Positions 11,242 through 23,244 are shown, numbered from the stretch's first letter. The stretch is DNA of 64,000 bases from Ampelocalamus luodianensis (GCA_036346255.1 CM070635.1:42993715-43057714), one strand, 5' to 3'. Notes: generated from the sequence alone by a model not told the origin. Program-made: numbers and translations.

Positions 11242-12357
11242 TCACCAGGACACTTGCCCTAAAGCTTGGAAGAGGACTGAGGGTTGATGAGATAGACTGC
11301 CGTAGAGACTGCTTCCCCCCAGAAGAGAGAGGGAACAACGGAGGAGATGAGGAGTACGAGCAGTCTCAATGATGTGACAGTGCTTGTGCTCAGTAACACC
11401 ATTCTGAGCATGGGCACCAGGACACGAGAGCTGAGGAAGAGTACCCTCAGAAGAAAGAAACTGACGAAAGGCTGATGAAAGATACTCTCCCCCAGAGTCA
11501 GAACGGAAAACACAAATGGAAGAAGAAAACTGTATATGAAGCATCTTAGCAAAAGACTGATAAATGGAAATCAACTGAGAGCGATGTTTCATAAAATAGA
11601 TCCAAGTATATCGAGAGTGATCATCAACATATATGACATAATAACTATAACCACCCTTCGAAGCAAAAGGAGATGGACCCTGTACATCTGAATGCATCAA
11701 ATCAAAAGGACCAGAAGACTGAGAGGTACTACTGGAATATAGAAGTTGTAGCTGTTTCCCCAGCTTACAACCAGTACAATGAAAACTAGACTCAACAATG
11801 ACATGACCTAAGGAACCCTAGTGAACTAGAGTGGTGAGGCGAGCTCCACAAAGATGTCCAAGTCTATAATGCCACTTGCGGAAGGAAGAACCAACAGGAG
11901 ATTGAGATGATGACATAGCAGAAGACACTAAGACCATCGACGTACTAGTGGAAGGAAGATGTAAGGTGTCCACGACATAGAGACTAGGAGAGCCTCTACG
12001 GCGATGGCCAGAACCAATCACTCTTCTGCTCTGATGATCCTGAATGAAACAAGAAGAATCATCAAATCCAATGAAACAGTTCATATCAGTGAATTGACCA
12101 ACAGAAAAAAGGTTCATAGATAGCTAAGGAACAAAAGACACATCAGGAACAACGAAGCGAAATGTAGAGAGAATGCCCTGATGGGTAATAGAGCAAGGTG
12201 TACCATCAGCAGTGTGAACATATGCAGCATCGGTCACGGGCCTACGAGCAATAAGCTGAGAGCTGTCAGATGTGACATGAAAAGAGGCACCCAAGTTCAG
12301 AACCCAGGGACATGCAGCGCTAGGAGTAGAAGGTGCAACTGAGGTCATAGTAGACAC
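11242..12357 (-). pseudogene. copia protease, pre-integrase and integrase, broken
   Basis: Three frames in order make up this part. Protease (12357-12124) reads WVLNLGASFHVTSD, with LGAS where the active enzyme has DSGAS, so catalysis is lost. Pre-integrase (12117-11818) contains NLFSVGQFTDMNC and WHYRLGHL. Integrase (11700-11242) contains VQGPSPFASKGGYSYYVIYVDDHSRYTWIYFMK, FRSDSGGEYLSS and HAQNGVTEHKH. The usual NG.AERKHR motif appears as NGVTEHKH, another likely loss. Stops and shifts separate the blocks. Confidence 0.85.
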
Positions 12358-13286
12358 TGATCCAGAAGTCTGGGTGTGGCAGCAGTGACTGCTCTAGTAA
12401 GTGCTCTCGGAGGCCCAGTAGGTACTCCACGATGACTATCGGATGGATGTCTGGCACGATACTTAATAAGCTTATCTGGATGTAACTTGAAGCACTTGTC
12501 AACAAGATGACCAGTCCTTTTGCAATGAGAACATACCAGCACTCCTGTGGGTGTCGCTCTGATAGATCCAGACCACTGTGAGATACCCAGGACAGCATGT
12601 GGTGAGGATCCTGAGGTAGACATAAACGAATGAAGACGAGTCTCCTCTGCAATCAAACTAGAGAGCACCTCAGTTAAAGTCCATAGAGTGTGGTAGTTGA
12701 GTAACTGAGTCCGAACAGGCTCAAACTCTTATCGAAGCCCCATGACAAACTAATACATGAGCGTCCGCTGAGCATACTCATCTTTGGCAACATAAGACTG
12801 GTAAGCAGCAACAGCCTTCGGTGTCATAGACTCTAGAGGGCCAGTGATATGAGTGAAAGCACCGTAATACTCCTCCACTGATTGATCCTGCTGCTGCTGA
12901 ATACTATGAAGGTTCTTGAGCAATATGAAGCGAAGAGCACCACTGGACTGAACATATCTCTTCTCAAAGTATGTCCACATCTGCTTAGCTGAAGTATGAT
13001 ACTCTAGAGTCATCCTCAAAGAAACATCAACACTCAGAACAAGATCAGTCATGACACGACCATCCTCTTTCTGCCAAGCCTTAATTACCTCAACATCAAC
13101 CTTCTTTGGATTAGGAGGATCATCAGTCAAATGAGAGGCCAAACCATAACCCCTAACCCTAAGAGTAGTCTTGGCTGAGAAGGCCCATGCTTGGTAATTC
13201 AACCCATCTAGCTTGATGTCCATGAACACAAGAGATGAACTACCCCCAAACATCGAGTTAGATTTTGCCATGTTGATGGACCACAA
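12345..13286 (-). pseudogene. copia gag (UBN2-like) and zinc knuckle
   Basis: The segment 13286-12750 encodes a typical copia Gag: FMDIKLDGLNYQAWAFS near the N terminus, then SAKQMWTYFEKRYVQSS and HSIQQQQDQSVEEYYGAF, as in the UBN2/DUF4219 gag families. After a stop and frame change near 12730 the reading resumes at 12668-12345 with a CCHC knuckle, C-SHC-KRTGH-LVDKC. Gag forms the virus-like particle that packages element RNA. The frame break shows that this copy is not intact. Confidence 0.85.
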
Positions 13287-13399
13287 TCACCAATCATTAA
13301 GCAATCAACACAATATCAGTACAAAGAACAGAGAGAGTACCCTACAGAGAGAGCAATAGCATTCAGTAGCGTAGCAGAGGATGAAGTTGCAGCCTTCAG

Positions 13400-13520
13400 T
13401 GCAGAGATGCTTTCACTCATATGCAGAGTACAAGTCGCTGGAGTAGAGGATGCTTTCACTCATATGCAGAGATGCTTTCACTCATATGCAGAGTAGAAGT
13501 CGCTGGATCAGATGTTGTCG
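13400..13520. repeat. short tandem repeats in the copia leader
   Basis: The phrase GATGCTTTCACTCATATGCA starts at 13406, 13449 and 13471, twice followed by an AGTCGCTGG block. The array lies between the primer-binding site and gag of the copia element, in its untranslated leader. Confidence 0.85.
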
Positions 13521-14063
13521 TCGATGCAGAGTACAAGTCGCTAGAGCAGAGGATGAAGTTCTTGGAGCAGAGGATGAAGAGGAGTTGCAGATCCGTAGCA
13601 GATCCGGTCGTGGACGAAGCGCCGTAGTAGATCCGGTGTGGATCCAGTGATGTGAACAGGGGAAGGCTAGATATTTGTCGTGCGCCGCTCGGGATATTTG
13701 TCGTAGTGGACGGCGATGTCGGGAAGGCCGGATCTTCGTCGGCGGTGTGGATAGGGCAAAGATCTTCCCCATCGCTGGAGCCGGATCTTCGCCGTGCACC
13801 GATAGACGAGCTTCGAGGGGAGCTTTGATCGCCGATAAGCGAACTTCGAGCGCCGAACGAAGAAGCAGAGACTCGGGCCGAGCGATGAGCAGTGGAACGA
13901 GAAGCTAGCGAGTGAAGAAGCAGAAGCGATGCCAAGCAACGAGCAATGGAATGAGATGCCGCCGAGTAGCGGCTTTGGCCCGCCGGCCCACAGCGGAGGA
14001 AACTCAGATGCAACGGCGGCGTCTATGCAAATAGGGGTAGGGTTGGAGAGAGCTCTGATACCA

Positions 14064-14222
14064 TGTTAGAAAAGACAAAGCTAGGGTTTGGCTATTCACA
14101 ACTATGCATCTTATTCATTTATTGAGAGGTATATATAGACATTGCTGCATAGACCTCATGGGCTACATGAGCCTCATGGGCTAGAGAGGGAGAGAGAATG
14201 AGAATGTACAACACTCTTAACA
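14064..14222 (-). repeat. 5' LTR of the 10-14 kb copia
   Basis: This LTR of 159 bp starts TGTTAG and ends CTTAACA on the plus strand. It contains an internal near-duplication of the CATGAGCCTCATGGGCTA segment that occurs once in the other LTR. The minus-strand primer-binding site lies immediately next to it at 14063-14052. Confidence 0.9.
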
Positions 14223-14227
14223 AATCA

Positions 14228-14754
14228 AAGTAATTAGGGTACACATAAGCATGAGGCTGTTTTCATGTAATAACGAGTGTTCATAATTATGTTGGGAACC
14301 TACAGATTGAATTTTGAAGATGTTAAAAGTATCAGCACATGCATGATGATGACTAAATTAATTTATTCATTGCACTTGACGAAATGTAGGCAAAAAGGGT
14401 GAAGAAACATTAATAAGCGTGAACTGCACACAGGATAGATCAACAATGATCGAGCAAGACATGATACTAGCATGAGAAACCATCCCAAATTTATCCTGAA
14501 GTGCCTTAGAAATTGGCAAAAAAAAGAGGATTTTTTCACAATTAACACTAATAATCTATTCTCCAATGTAATTACTCAGAGAAGATACAGAAACTACCTT
14601 CAACAACTACCAAGTATAGCAAGCAGTCGATTACTGCCAAGTGCTGGGGGCAGAAAAAGAGCCCCCAGAACACTTGATTCAAAGAATGTAGGCTGGTAAC
14701 TACATCTTCCAAGGTATCATCTGGACAGAAATATACATCTCTGTTTTCCATCAA
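14228..14754 (-). other. 3' flank of the glycosyltransferase gene
   Basis: This AT-rich stretch between the stop codon at 14757-14755 and the copia element holds the probable 3' untranslated region. No separate gene is visible. The copia element sits a few hundred bases downstream of the gene. Confidence 0.5.
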
Positions 14755-17124
14755 TCATAGAGAATCAGAAGCTGAGCCAAACGTCCCACGTCCACATTGC
14801 CGAACAAACATAAACAGAGTACCATTAATAGATCCTTCCAGCGCGCTGCATAACCTTCTTGGTGCCTATACCAGCAGAATGGTAATTGGCAATTGTAAAT
14901 GTTAAAAGAGGAAAGGAGATATTGCTAGGAATGTTAGAACAAACCAGATGCCATCGTTTGCTTAATGGGGAAGCAGAAACTTGGATCTCGTCTACGTCAG
15001 GCAAAGGGGGTGACCAGAAGCAAAACACCTTCCTTTTGAGGTCATCCCGACCATTTGATCGTATATAAGAGCCTCTAGTTATGTTTCCATCCTTCCAAAC
15101 ATCCTTCAAGAAAAATAAGATTGGCTTCTTGCACAAAGACTTCTGAATATCCTTAGTGTCAAAATCGAATTCACTTCTATGACTCATCCTATTATAAGCA
15201 ATGTAAGTCCGCTCAGATCGCTCCAATTCACGAGGCAGAAGAACATTGGGGTACACTTGAACAACATAACCCAAAGATATAGCAAATGTAAGCTTCTGTG
15301 TTTTATCATAAAAAATTGAGCGCTGCAAGAAGCTCATGGGTTCCATTTTCATAGCCTTTGTAAAGAGCTCCAAACTCTCAAGAGAGCTCAGTCCAGGATA
15401 TATGGGATCCACAAGCTCTACATGGTGGATACTGATGAAAGGAGCAATTGGATGAGCAGCCAATATACCATGGGTGTTGCCTCTGATATCCCACTGATAT
15501 GACACCAGGGGAAAAACAACATTAGGAAGATGTAAGCAGGGGGTTAGATGGATGTATCAAAATCCATAGTCAATTAATCAACAATAAAATCAATCTAGGT
15601 TGTTTCAGGAAGTTCGCAGAAAAGGGAACAATTTTTGCTAATCAGTTTTCAAACACATGCACTACTACTTGACAGAGAGAGACATACAGAGATAGTACTG
15701 TAAAACAACCAAGCAAAGCCTAGCAAAAATGTACAATGTTCAGAACAGAACCCAAAAGAAAGTAACATTCAAGGCCTACCAAACTTCCTTTCATTATCAT
15801 AAACACTCTGGCAAGACCCTACTTTTGTTCATGCATTACAATCAACGAGACAACAGCCCAGCTAGGATGGTCCAACAGTAGTAAGGATCAACTTTCTTTC
15901 TGTCATAGCGAATCAAGCATGATACAAACAGTAAAGTTCCAAACAATGCATCAGGATCTAAAGCAAGCTCCACATTGGGGCTAATTCATCAGCAATCCCC
16001 ATATTTTTCGTGAACATAGAGAGCATGTTACTTTGCACTAATTCATGCATGGAATGGGGGGAAAGAGGGCACAGTCCTCGAATTCATGTCATCATGTCGC
16101 TGAGAACTAATCTACATGCAGATTCTACATTGAACGACATGCTAAGCGCTCCAGTTGCTCGATAAGACTAACTATTTGATAAGATTCCTCAGTAAGATAA
16201 GCACTGCAAACAACCAACTTTTTGAATAAATGCCCGCAAAAAATTGAAGAATAAGCTCCATCATACCTGATGGAATCCATACTCGCGGGAGAGGGGCACG
16301 CCGAGCTCCGTAATGCAAGCATGGAGGCGGTCGTCGCTTCCATACAGCCTGGGGTACCTCTCGATGCACACGTCGAGTGTCCGCCCGAGCGCGGCGGCGA
16401 GGGGGAAGCTGAGCGCGACGCCGCCGCCTCCAAACGCCATGCTGTGGCTGAAGTACGTGTTCGCCGAGTGGCTCTCCGACGGCGCCCCGACGTACACCAT
16501 CTCCCTCCAGTCGTACTTGCCGAGCACGGTCACCAGGTTGTCCGCGGACAGGACGGTGTCGTCGTCCACGAGCACGACCCACCGCGCTCCGCCGCCGCCC
16601 ACGAGCCGCACGGCCTCGGCCGCGATGCGCGCGATCCGGAGGCCGGAGGGGTGGCCCGTGGGGTTGGTGTACCGGAACCGCGAGGTGTCCTCCGACACCC
16701 GGATCGGCGGCAGGGAGCCCTCTCCGGGAGCGCTGGGCCCCGGCGCAGCGGGGGCGCCCGCGTCGAGCCAGACGTGGCCGCGCATGGAGGACGGGTCCCA
16801 CCACAGGCGGACGTACTCGCGGCGGCGCGGCCAGAGGTGCGCCGAGCCCGCGATTCCGAAGACGATGTGGCCAAACGCGAGCGGGGCGGACACGTCGTTG
16901 GCGGCGAGCAACTCGGCCGCCGCGTCCGCCGCCGCATATGACAGCGCGGAGCGCGCGACGGGGGCCGTGGCCGGGGACAGGACGAGGAGGAGCCAGAGCG
17001 CCGTGGCGAGGAGGAGGGAGAGCAGCGCGAGGAGCGCGGTGGCGAGCGGGCAGTGGCGCGGCGGGAGGATGGCGAGCGGGAGCGGCGGCGGCGGAGGGAA
17101 AGGGGCGTGGTGGGGCTTGGGCAT
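14755..17124 (-). CDS. DUF604 / GT31 fringe-like glycosyltransferase (three exons)
   Basis: Exons are 17124-16267, 15493-14945 and 14865-14755, all joined in phase 0 with GT-AG introns of 773 and 79 bp, giving 505 residues. The N terminus is short and cytosolic, followed by a hydrophobic anchor at about residues 26-50, so it should be a type II Golgi membrane protein. The catalytic core shows RWVVLVDDDTVL with the metal-binding DDD at residues 187-189. It continues with YVGAPSES, FGGGGVALSFPLAAAL and LYGSDDRLHACITELGVPLSREYGFHQ, all typical of the plant DUF604 proteins related to fringe/beta-1,3-galactosyltransferases. Exon 2 starts WDIRGNTHGILAAHPIAPFISIHH, as expected. Skipping the 79-bp intron brings in a last exon beginning APRRLCS and ending TFGSASDSL, which fits the family C terminus. 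Reading through instead gives a different 3' end at 14825. The substrate is unknown. Exon 1 is strongly GC-rich, as is common at the 5' ends of grass genes. Confidence 0.88.
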
Positions 17125-17714
17125 TGGGCACGGGGGACGACGCCTCCGCCGGTGGCGACGGACATTGGGGGGTGTTGGGGGGTGGCGGGACGTGGCGATC
17201 TTTTAGGGATGGACGGTGCGAGACCCGTGGGTGGCTCACCTGCGGTTGTACTTGTAACAGCGCAGCATTCGAATTTTATTTTTTAATAATTCCTTTGAAT
17301 CCATGCTCGTGTGGGGTCTTTTAAATAATTTTCAGGTGGTTTGATTTGAATTTGAATTTGAATTTCGAATCGCAGTGTCATTAACTAAGGGGTTAAGATC
17401 TAAAACGTGCACGTGGAGGATGATGGCTTCAGTGTTCGGTGATAGATTACGATTCTACGAATTTTTTACTTGCAGTGTAGCCTCCTAGGTGTTTGTATGC
17501 TTTAGAAAATAATATCTTGCTGTAGTGAGCTATAAGCTGGGATGGTGAGGTTGTGCCATGTGTCTTGCGAATATAAGAATTTTTTAGGGACCTCTGTGGA
17601 ATATATTCTCTAATCTATCTCATCAATCATTGTTCCGATGTCGTCGAAATTTGGTTATTGCAACGTGACCTGGTCGGCTTGAATTTACAGCAACTACCTG
17701 GAATCAGTGGGAAT
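17125..17714. other. upstream region of the glycosyltransferase gene
   Basis: This should hold the promoter and 5' untranslated region of the minus-strand gene, but I see no clear TATA box. A short simple-sequence tract of repeated GAATTT occurs at about 17345-17368. Confidence 0.4.
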
Positions 17715-17716
17715 TA

Positions 17717-17969
17717 CTCCATTCGTTCATAAATACATTATATTTTAGAAAGGATACAGTTAAACTTCTTTATCTTTGATCACTAATATATAAAAATCTA
17801 TTTGTATTGGTAATGAGAATTGAAATCATTAAATTAGTTATGAAAAATATATTCATAATATAATAATTATTTTATTTTATAAACATATTCATATAGAAAA
17901 GTAATGATCAAAATTGTATATTAGAGATCGTATCGATGTCTAAAATATCATATATTCATGAACATAGAG
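17717..17969. mobile_element. Stowaway-type MITE
   Basis: The ends are inverted copies (CTCCATTCGTTCATAAATA inward from 17717, and CTCTATGTTCATGAATA inward from 17969 on the minus strand). They resemble the Stowaway consensus CTCCCTCCGTTCCTAAATA. The element is flanked by TA on both sides (17715-17716 and 17970-17971), the target duplication of Tc1/mariner elements. The 253-bp interior is AT-rich and non-coding. Confidence 0.88.
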
Positions 17970-17971
17970 TA

Positions 17972-18578
17972 CTTGTCAAGCAACTTAAGGCCGCAGCAAT
18001 TGGATTCCAACTGAATATAAAACGACAAGCAGTTGCCGATTACAAGCAGTTCATTGCTACATGCTCCTAACGTGTTAACTGTGTTCTGTGAGAAGAAAAA
18101 AGTCTGCAAACTGCATAAATATTTTCACAGAGGTATGGAGTGATATCATCTGCTCCTCTGCTCCATCCATGTCTCTCTCTTTTTTCAGAGTATTTTTTAT
18201 TTTCGAGATTTAATATCATTCATCGAGGTCTTCCGTGTCTTTTTTTTTTAAGGATTTCCTATCTTTTGTTTGAGGTCAGTAGCATCCATATCTTGATAAA
18301 CTCTGTAGCATTGTACCGGTACACCACATATCCAAATGAAAGTAATCGCATTCCGGGGCGGAGTGGCCACGTGCCGGTCCGACTACTTTTGGTCTAAAGT
18401 CGTATTTTACTAAAAAAATTTAAAAAAATAGAAGGACTTTTTATCCTAGACCTCTGGCTATTGTACTAGAGACCTAGCCCCACCCTTGATCGCATTGCAA
18501 AAAAAAAAGAATAGAAACAAGAAAACCCCTCTCAAAAGAAAATTGTGAGTAATGGATTTTCGGCCGGACTTAATATGC
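17972..18578. other. intergenic stretch, nothing recognised
   Basis: This is AT-rich sequence without a supported gene. Short open frames such as 18140-18397 show no domain. Confidence 0.4.
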
Positions 18579-18581
18579 TTA

Positions 18582-18855
18582 GAGTATGTACCATGGGTTT
18601 ATGCCAGTCATCTATAGTCCCTGCCACATAGGATTTTTACTGACGTAGATGAAAGAGAATGAAAAAAGAGAAAGATGGTGTTTACAATCCTGTAACCGAC
18701 TGTAACACTAGAAACAAAAAAAAAACATTAAAAGATTTTGTGTTCTATAAAGACAAACAGTTATTTGTACCATTGTATGAATTATCTTTAGTATTTTCTA
18801 TAAGTGATACGGAGAGTTGTTATAAACAGCAGTTGTCTGTATATTATATATACCC
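18582..18855. mobile_element. Harbinger/Tourist-like MITE candidate
   Basis: The unit is flanked by TTA on both sides (18579-18581 and 18856-18858), the usual PIF/Harbinger target duplication. Its ends are imperfect inverted repeats (GAGTATGTACCATGG against GGGTATATATAATAT read from the other side). The 274-bp interior does not code for protein. The terminal match is partial, so the call is moderate. Confidence 0.5.
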
Positions 18856-18858
18856 TTA

Positions 18859-19847
18859 GACAAACACCGACCCGTAAGAATGGCCCATGCCAAGGCCCAA
18901 GCTCAAACTTAGCTGAGCACAGAGCCCAGACAAAAGCAAGGCCGGGCTTAGTTTAAATAGGCGCTGAAAGGGAAATAATTTGGGGTTGGCCTAACCAAAC
19001 TTAGATTCGATCTGAATCTAACATGGGCTCACCAACGTTGGGCTTGCTACAATTGGCTCCACACACCGTGGTCTAAACAACCCTGACTTGACCTAAGTAG
19101 GGTCTGAAAAATACTCTGCTGCTCCAGCTTACACTTTCTAGGCAAGATTTGAATGCTGGATTTTACTGGGAGTGCAGGGACAGGGTGAAATGAATCCCAG
19201 AGGTGAAGTTATTCGGCCATCTAAGGCCCATTTCGAAGGTAGGAATTTCACATATGAAGGTAGGAATTTCACAATTTTCATATGATTTTTGCATTCCTTC
19301 CACAATGCCAACAGACGAAGTGCTTCGTTTAAGGTCAATTCTTCGCTTTCAATCGCTTCGATCCACCCCCTCAGTGAAAAACAGTCATACGCCCGGAAGA
19401 ATTCCTCGCTGAGAAAAGTTTCCGCGCTACTGTGCAAAAGGATGCAGTGTCTACCCCAAGGGCTAATATTTGCAGACTTCAAAATGTAAGCGGAGGCCAA
19501 CTATGCAGCTCCTTCCAAATGGGCCGAGCTGAGTGCAACAACACCCACCTCCTCCTGCCTGTGCTTGTCACCCACAGTGACCGACAAGTGGGCCGTCCAT
19601 GCGCGTCTGGGCCAAGCCGAAAAAATAATAAAATAAAGCAGACAATCGTTCCGGGATCTGAATCCTCTGCATTGCTATCATATCCGAACAATGCGTTTGT
19701 GAGATGATAAACAGTACTCTGCAGTGTACTGTAGCAAATGATCTGGACCTTTAATTTTCGATCGGACGATAGAGATCACTCCTAATACCATGCCACTGTA
19801 GATCCATAACTTCGATGCAGAGGATCCCAATCCATCGCCACAGGAGG
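18859..19847. other. intergenic stretch, nothing recognised
   Basis: A 120-residue minus-strand open frame (19500-19138) begins MASAYILKSANISPWGRH. It matches no family that I know, has no partner exon and could be chance. A direct repeat of GAAGGTAGGAATTTCACA occurs near 19234-19272. I see no other structure. Confidence 0.4.
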
Positions 19848-20990
19848 TAGAGGTGGCCAGATGAGTTGTGCCCGCTAGGCCGGCCCGAGGCACGAATCGT
19901 GGCCCACCCATGCACGCACGACCCACATTGTACACGGCCGGGCGGACGCGGCGCAACGACGACATGCTTGGTTGGCACCACGCACGCTGGGCGGCTCGGT
20001 ATGTACAACGCCGGGCCGTGCCAAGCACAACATGGGCCCAACACGGCCCATCCGGCCTGACTCAGTGAGGAGAGGGGAGGAAGCCCAGAAGCCAAAGGGC
20101 AGACCAGCGGCGGCAGGTGGTAGAGAGCTGCGGTGTGGTGCCGACGATGAGGAGGACACCGGCACTGAGGAGGAGGAGGCTGGTGCGGGCTACAGCATGC
20201 GGGCGCGTGCGGCATGGGGAGAGAAGAGAAGAGGGAGGAGGGGACCGGTGCGGGGGAAGAAGAGAAGAGGGGAGAGCATAGGAGGGGATGGGGCCGCGGC
20301 CGAAGTGGAGGGAGAAGAGAGAGGCGGTGGCGTGGCCGACGGGCGAAGCGGAGGGAGAAGAGGGAGGAGGTGGCCAGCGTGGAGGGAGAAGAGGGAGGAG
20401 GGGACGGGGTCTCGGCCGGAGGGGAGGGAGAAGAGGGAGGAGGTGGCACGGCCGACGACCGGAGCAAAGGGAGAAGAGGAAGGAGGCGGCGAGGCGGCGG
20501 CCGGCTCGAAGGGAGAAGAAGGTGGAAGGGATGCGAGGATGCGGCCGATGCGGAGGGAGGAGGTCAGGAGGGGGCAGGTGTAGTGGCTCGGGGCGACGCG
20601 AGCGGCGTGGAGGAAGGAGGCCGGTTGGGGGTGCCGGCATGGGGTGGCGTGGAAGGCGGTGGGTGAAGTGGCAGGCGGTAGGGGTGCGTGGCACGAGGAG
20701 AAAAGGGAGAGGCCCAATTGGGCCACGTCGGCATGGTGGGTCGCGCCTGGCACGGCTCGGCCTGGGGGAATCTACCCGTTGGGTGCTTTTTGACTAATTT
20801 TTTTATCGCTTTTGACCATTTAGGGCTTTAAAAATAGCAAAAAAATTCAAAAAAATCCTGAAATGTTTTCTGTAAATAGCCACCATACCCCCTCATTCAG
20901 CATTCATTCATTCCTCAATCTCTCTTTGAAATTCTGGCGTGCAAATTCAAATTCATTGTGAAATTCTAGAAATCGGCCATCAATGACAGT
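19848..20990 (+). mobile_element. hAT element, left part (copy A)
   Basis: The left terminus reads TAGAGGTGGCCAGATGAG (19848-19865) and is matched by an inverted copy at the right end near 33311-33328. Within the first 250 bp there are repeated subterminal motifs such as GCCGGGCCGTGCC and CGGCCC, typical of hAT ends. A long GA-rich minisatellite follows (about 20214-20580). The bases ACAGGAGG before the left end agree at 6 of 8 positions with GCGGGAGG after the right end, as expected for an old 8-bp target duplication. The segment ends where the gypsy LTR begins at 21003. Confidence 0.75.
20214..20580 (+). repeat. GA-rich minisatellite in hAT copy A
   Basis: Variants of GGAGGGAGAAGAGGGAGGAGG recur many times, separated by GC-rich linkers that include CGGCCG. 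The long open frames predicted through it on both strands are compositional artefacts. Confidence 0.8.
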
Positions 20991-21002
20991 TGCTGCATAG
21001 AT

Positions 21003-23230
21003 TGTAGTATCCCATTTTATAAATGAGTAATAAATGAATTAATTTTTTTTAATAATAATCTGAATTAGTGGGAAAGGGAAGATAGTGGTGGGCCTTCGGC
21101 CCATGGTCTAAGAGGGGCCTGGCCACCCACATAAGTAAGGGGGGAGAGGGGCTAACCAAAACCCTAGCCTAACTCCTCCCATTCGCCACCTGCTCCTAGT
21201 TGCTGGCGCCAAGCCACCTCCCCATCTGCCTGCTTGCTCAAGCCACCGCCTGGTTGCCGCTGCTTCCAACCGTTGCATGTCCTGCCTACATGTTGCTCCT
21301 ACCGCTACTAGCTTTGCATGTGCATGATTTCAAGCTATTTGCATACATGGACTGCTAGTGTGGATTGCTGCCATCAGAGGAGGGACAAGGAGAAACCAAG
21401 GCCAGGAAGGAGAGGAAAGAAGGGTGGAATAGAGGAAAATTCACGGGGTTTTGTGATCGATGTCGCGATCTTCAAGGGTAATCTCTGATAATCCCTAGGT
21501 TGCCATGGATTAGTCGTTGTTCATTCGGTATATCGTTTGGGTAATGGGAAGAGTCGATTTCAGTATGCCCTAGTTCGTCGAGGTTAGATGCAAAACCTTG
21601 CGGGGGTGATTAGGGATATTTAGAATTGGATTCAGAGATCGGTCTAATTAGATAAAAGTTAAATAATCTTGTTAGTTTTCCAGGAAGGTCTGAAATATTA
21701 GAATCGGAGTAGCGAAAGCCTCGGGAAGGTTGCTATCCAGATTCTGGACGTAACTGGCAGACGTCGTGAAGATGGGTTCTTTTCGTGTAGTAGATGGTAA
21801 CATTAAATATTGGTGTCAGTTTGAATAATATATGAAATATTGTGTAGTTTCCAGAACTTATATTGTTCTTATATTTTTCAAGTTTTAGAATTAAAGATAT
21901 AAAATTGTGAAACGGGTTGTTCTGATAGATTCTGGAATGGTTTTCGGGTAAAAAAACAGGGTAGAAAACGGTAGAATCAGATGTTCGTCATAACTAGGAA
22001 ATTGTAGGTTATTTCGTGAGGATTCCAAAAAGTCTTGGATGGTGAAGTTTGGAGTTCGAATGAATAAGTTAGGTCTGTTTTACTACGGGGACAACGGGTA
22101 GTGTGTCCGGAAGTTTTTTGGTTAAATGGGTCGATTTGGCATAGAAGTGTGAGGGCGGTTAGAATAAAGTGTCGGTGATGTGATGTTACAATTTTGAGAC
22201 GTGTTTTGAATTGTTTGTCCAGGGAGTGTGGTCTTCGGTGGTTTGTCACCACTTCGCTATCTAACTTCATAGGGATAAAGGAGCAAGTGCATGGTAGACA
22301 GTGTTCATTGATTGATCATTGTATTTCTTTACCACTCATTACCATTATATTATTTGTGATTTTACTTTATTTAATTGCAAGCAATGTAAATAGTCATGAT
22401 TTTATTCGTATTGATGGATATGAGAATGTTGGATAATGTTAATAATAATGAATCTATTAATAGTCGTGTATTCATAAACATCATTGTATATGAGAAGGTG
22501 ATCATGTTGATCACTACTCCATGAGAGTAGAGGAGGTCCCTGATCCTTGAGGAGGATGGGCTTGAGAGTGAACATTGTCGCGAGTATTCACTCACGCTAT
22601 ACCGGTATACGCGAAAGAAGTGTATGTGGACATATAGTGTCGAGATGTATTGAATGAAAAGTATTTGATGACTGTGTATGCGAATAAATAGAAGAGAATT
22701 GAATGACTGAGCATGAAAATAAAGAAAAGAGAACAATTGATGTTGATGATGATATTGTTTACTGCTGATTAAGCATTACTCAATGTTTATTATTGTGCTT
22801 GCCGGGTCGTGGACTCACCCTTACTCTACTATTGTTTTTAGGTGACTATTGACGAACTTGCTCACGGGAAGGGCTAGCACACACTTGGATTCATGTCATT
22901 TACTCCATTACAAGAACTATTGATCATGAGACAGTTTATTAGTGTGATAAATTATCATTAGGAATGGATATTATTGCTTAGCCTTAGTTGATTATTCTTT
23001 TAATAGATTTGATTGGTTTGATTTTGCGTTGATCTCTGTTTATTATTTTGGCACGCCTCCTATGAATTAATTATCCATGATTTCTTTATTGTTATCCTTG
23101 TGTTATTGTGACCCGTGAACGTGTTTTACCTTTGATATGCTTGTTGTAATGTAGTGTTAATTGTTGTTAAAATTGATAGCTAGGTTAGATTAGTGGCATT
23201 CTGGGCTCTGTGTTGGGCCGGAGTGTTACA
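21003..23230 (+). repeat. left LTR of the gypsy element
   Basis: This LTR is about 2.2 kb long, starting TGTAGTATCCC and ending GGAGTGTTACA. It is clearly homologous to 27406-29881 but shows many substitutions and a differing block near 21.15-21.4 kb, so the two LTRs have diverged for a long time. Confidence 0.85.
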
Positions 23231-23232
23231 GT

Positions 23233-23244
23233 TGGTATCAGAGC
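23233..23244 (+). other. primer-binding site of the gypsy element
   Basis: TGGTATCAGAGC is complementary to the 3' end of initiator methionine tRNA. It stands two bases downstream of the left LTR, where the minus-strand DNA primer should anneal. Confidence 0.85.

Larger units (their letters stand above)
10353..14222 (-). mobile_element. copia LTR retrotransposon with reverse transcriptase deleted
   Basis: Two similar LTRs (10353-10497 and 14064-14222, both TG...CA) bound the unit and the same five bases AATCA lie outside each end (10348-10352 and 14223-14227). On the minus strand the primer-binding site TGGTATCAGAGC (14063-14052) abuts the 5' LTR and matches the 3' end of initiator tRNA-Met, as in most plant copia elements. 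A G-rich polypurine tract abuts the 3' LTR (10505-10498). Gag, zinc knuckle, protease, pre-integrase and integrase follow in order. After integrase only the EPSTYQEAVS..WQLAM linker that normally precedes RT remains; RT and RNase H are gone. This is a defective copy that could only have moved with help from a relative. Confidence 0.92.

Noticed and set aside
16172..17239. Long minus- and plus-strand open frames overlapping the glycosyltransferase exon 1 (up to 355 residues)
   Set aside because: They are arginine/proline/alanine-rich shadows of a GC-rich exon. The frame at 17124-16267 carries the DUF604 motifs and splices in phase to the next exon.
19972..20797. Several open frames of 150-240 residues on both strands
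   Set aside because: They run through a GA-rich minisatellite in the hAT element. Composition explains the lack of stops, and the same happens in the second copy at 29.8-30.6 kb.
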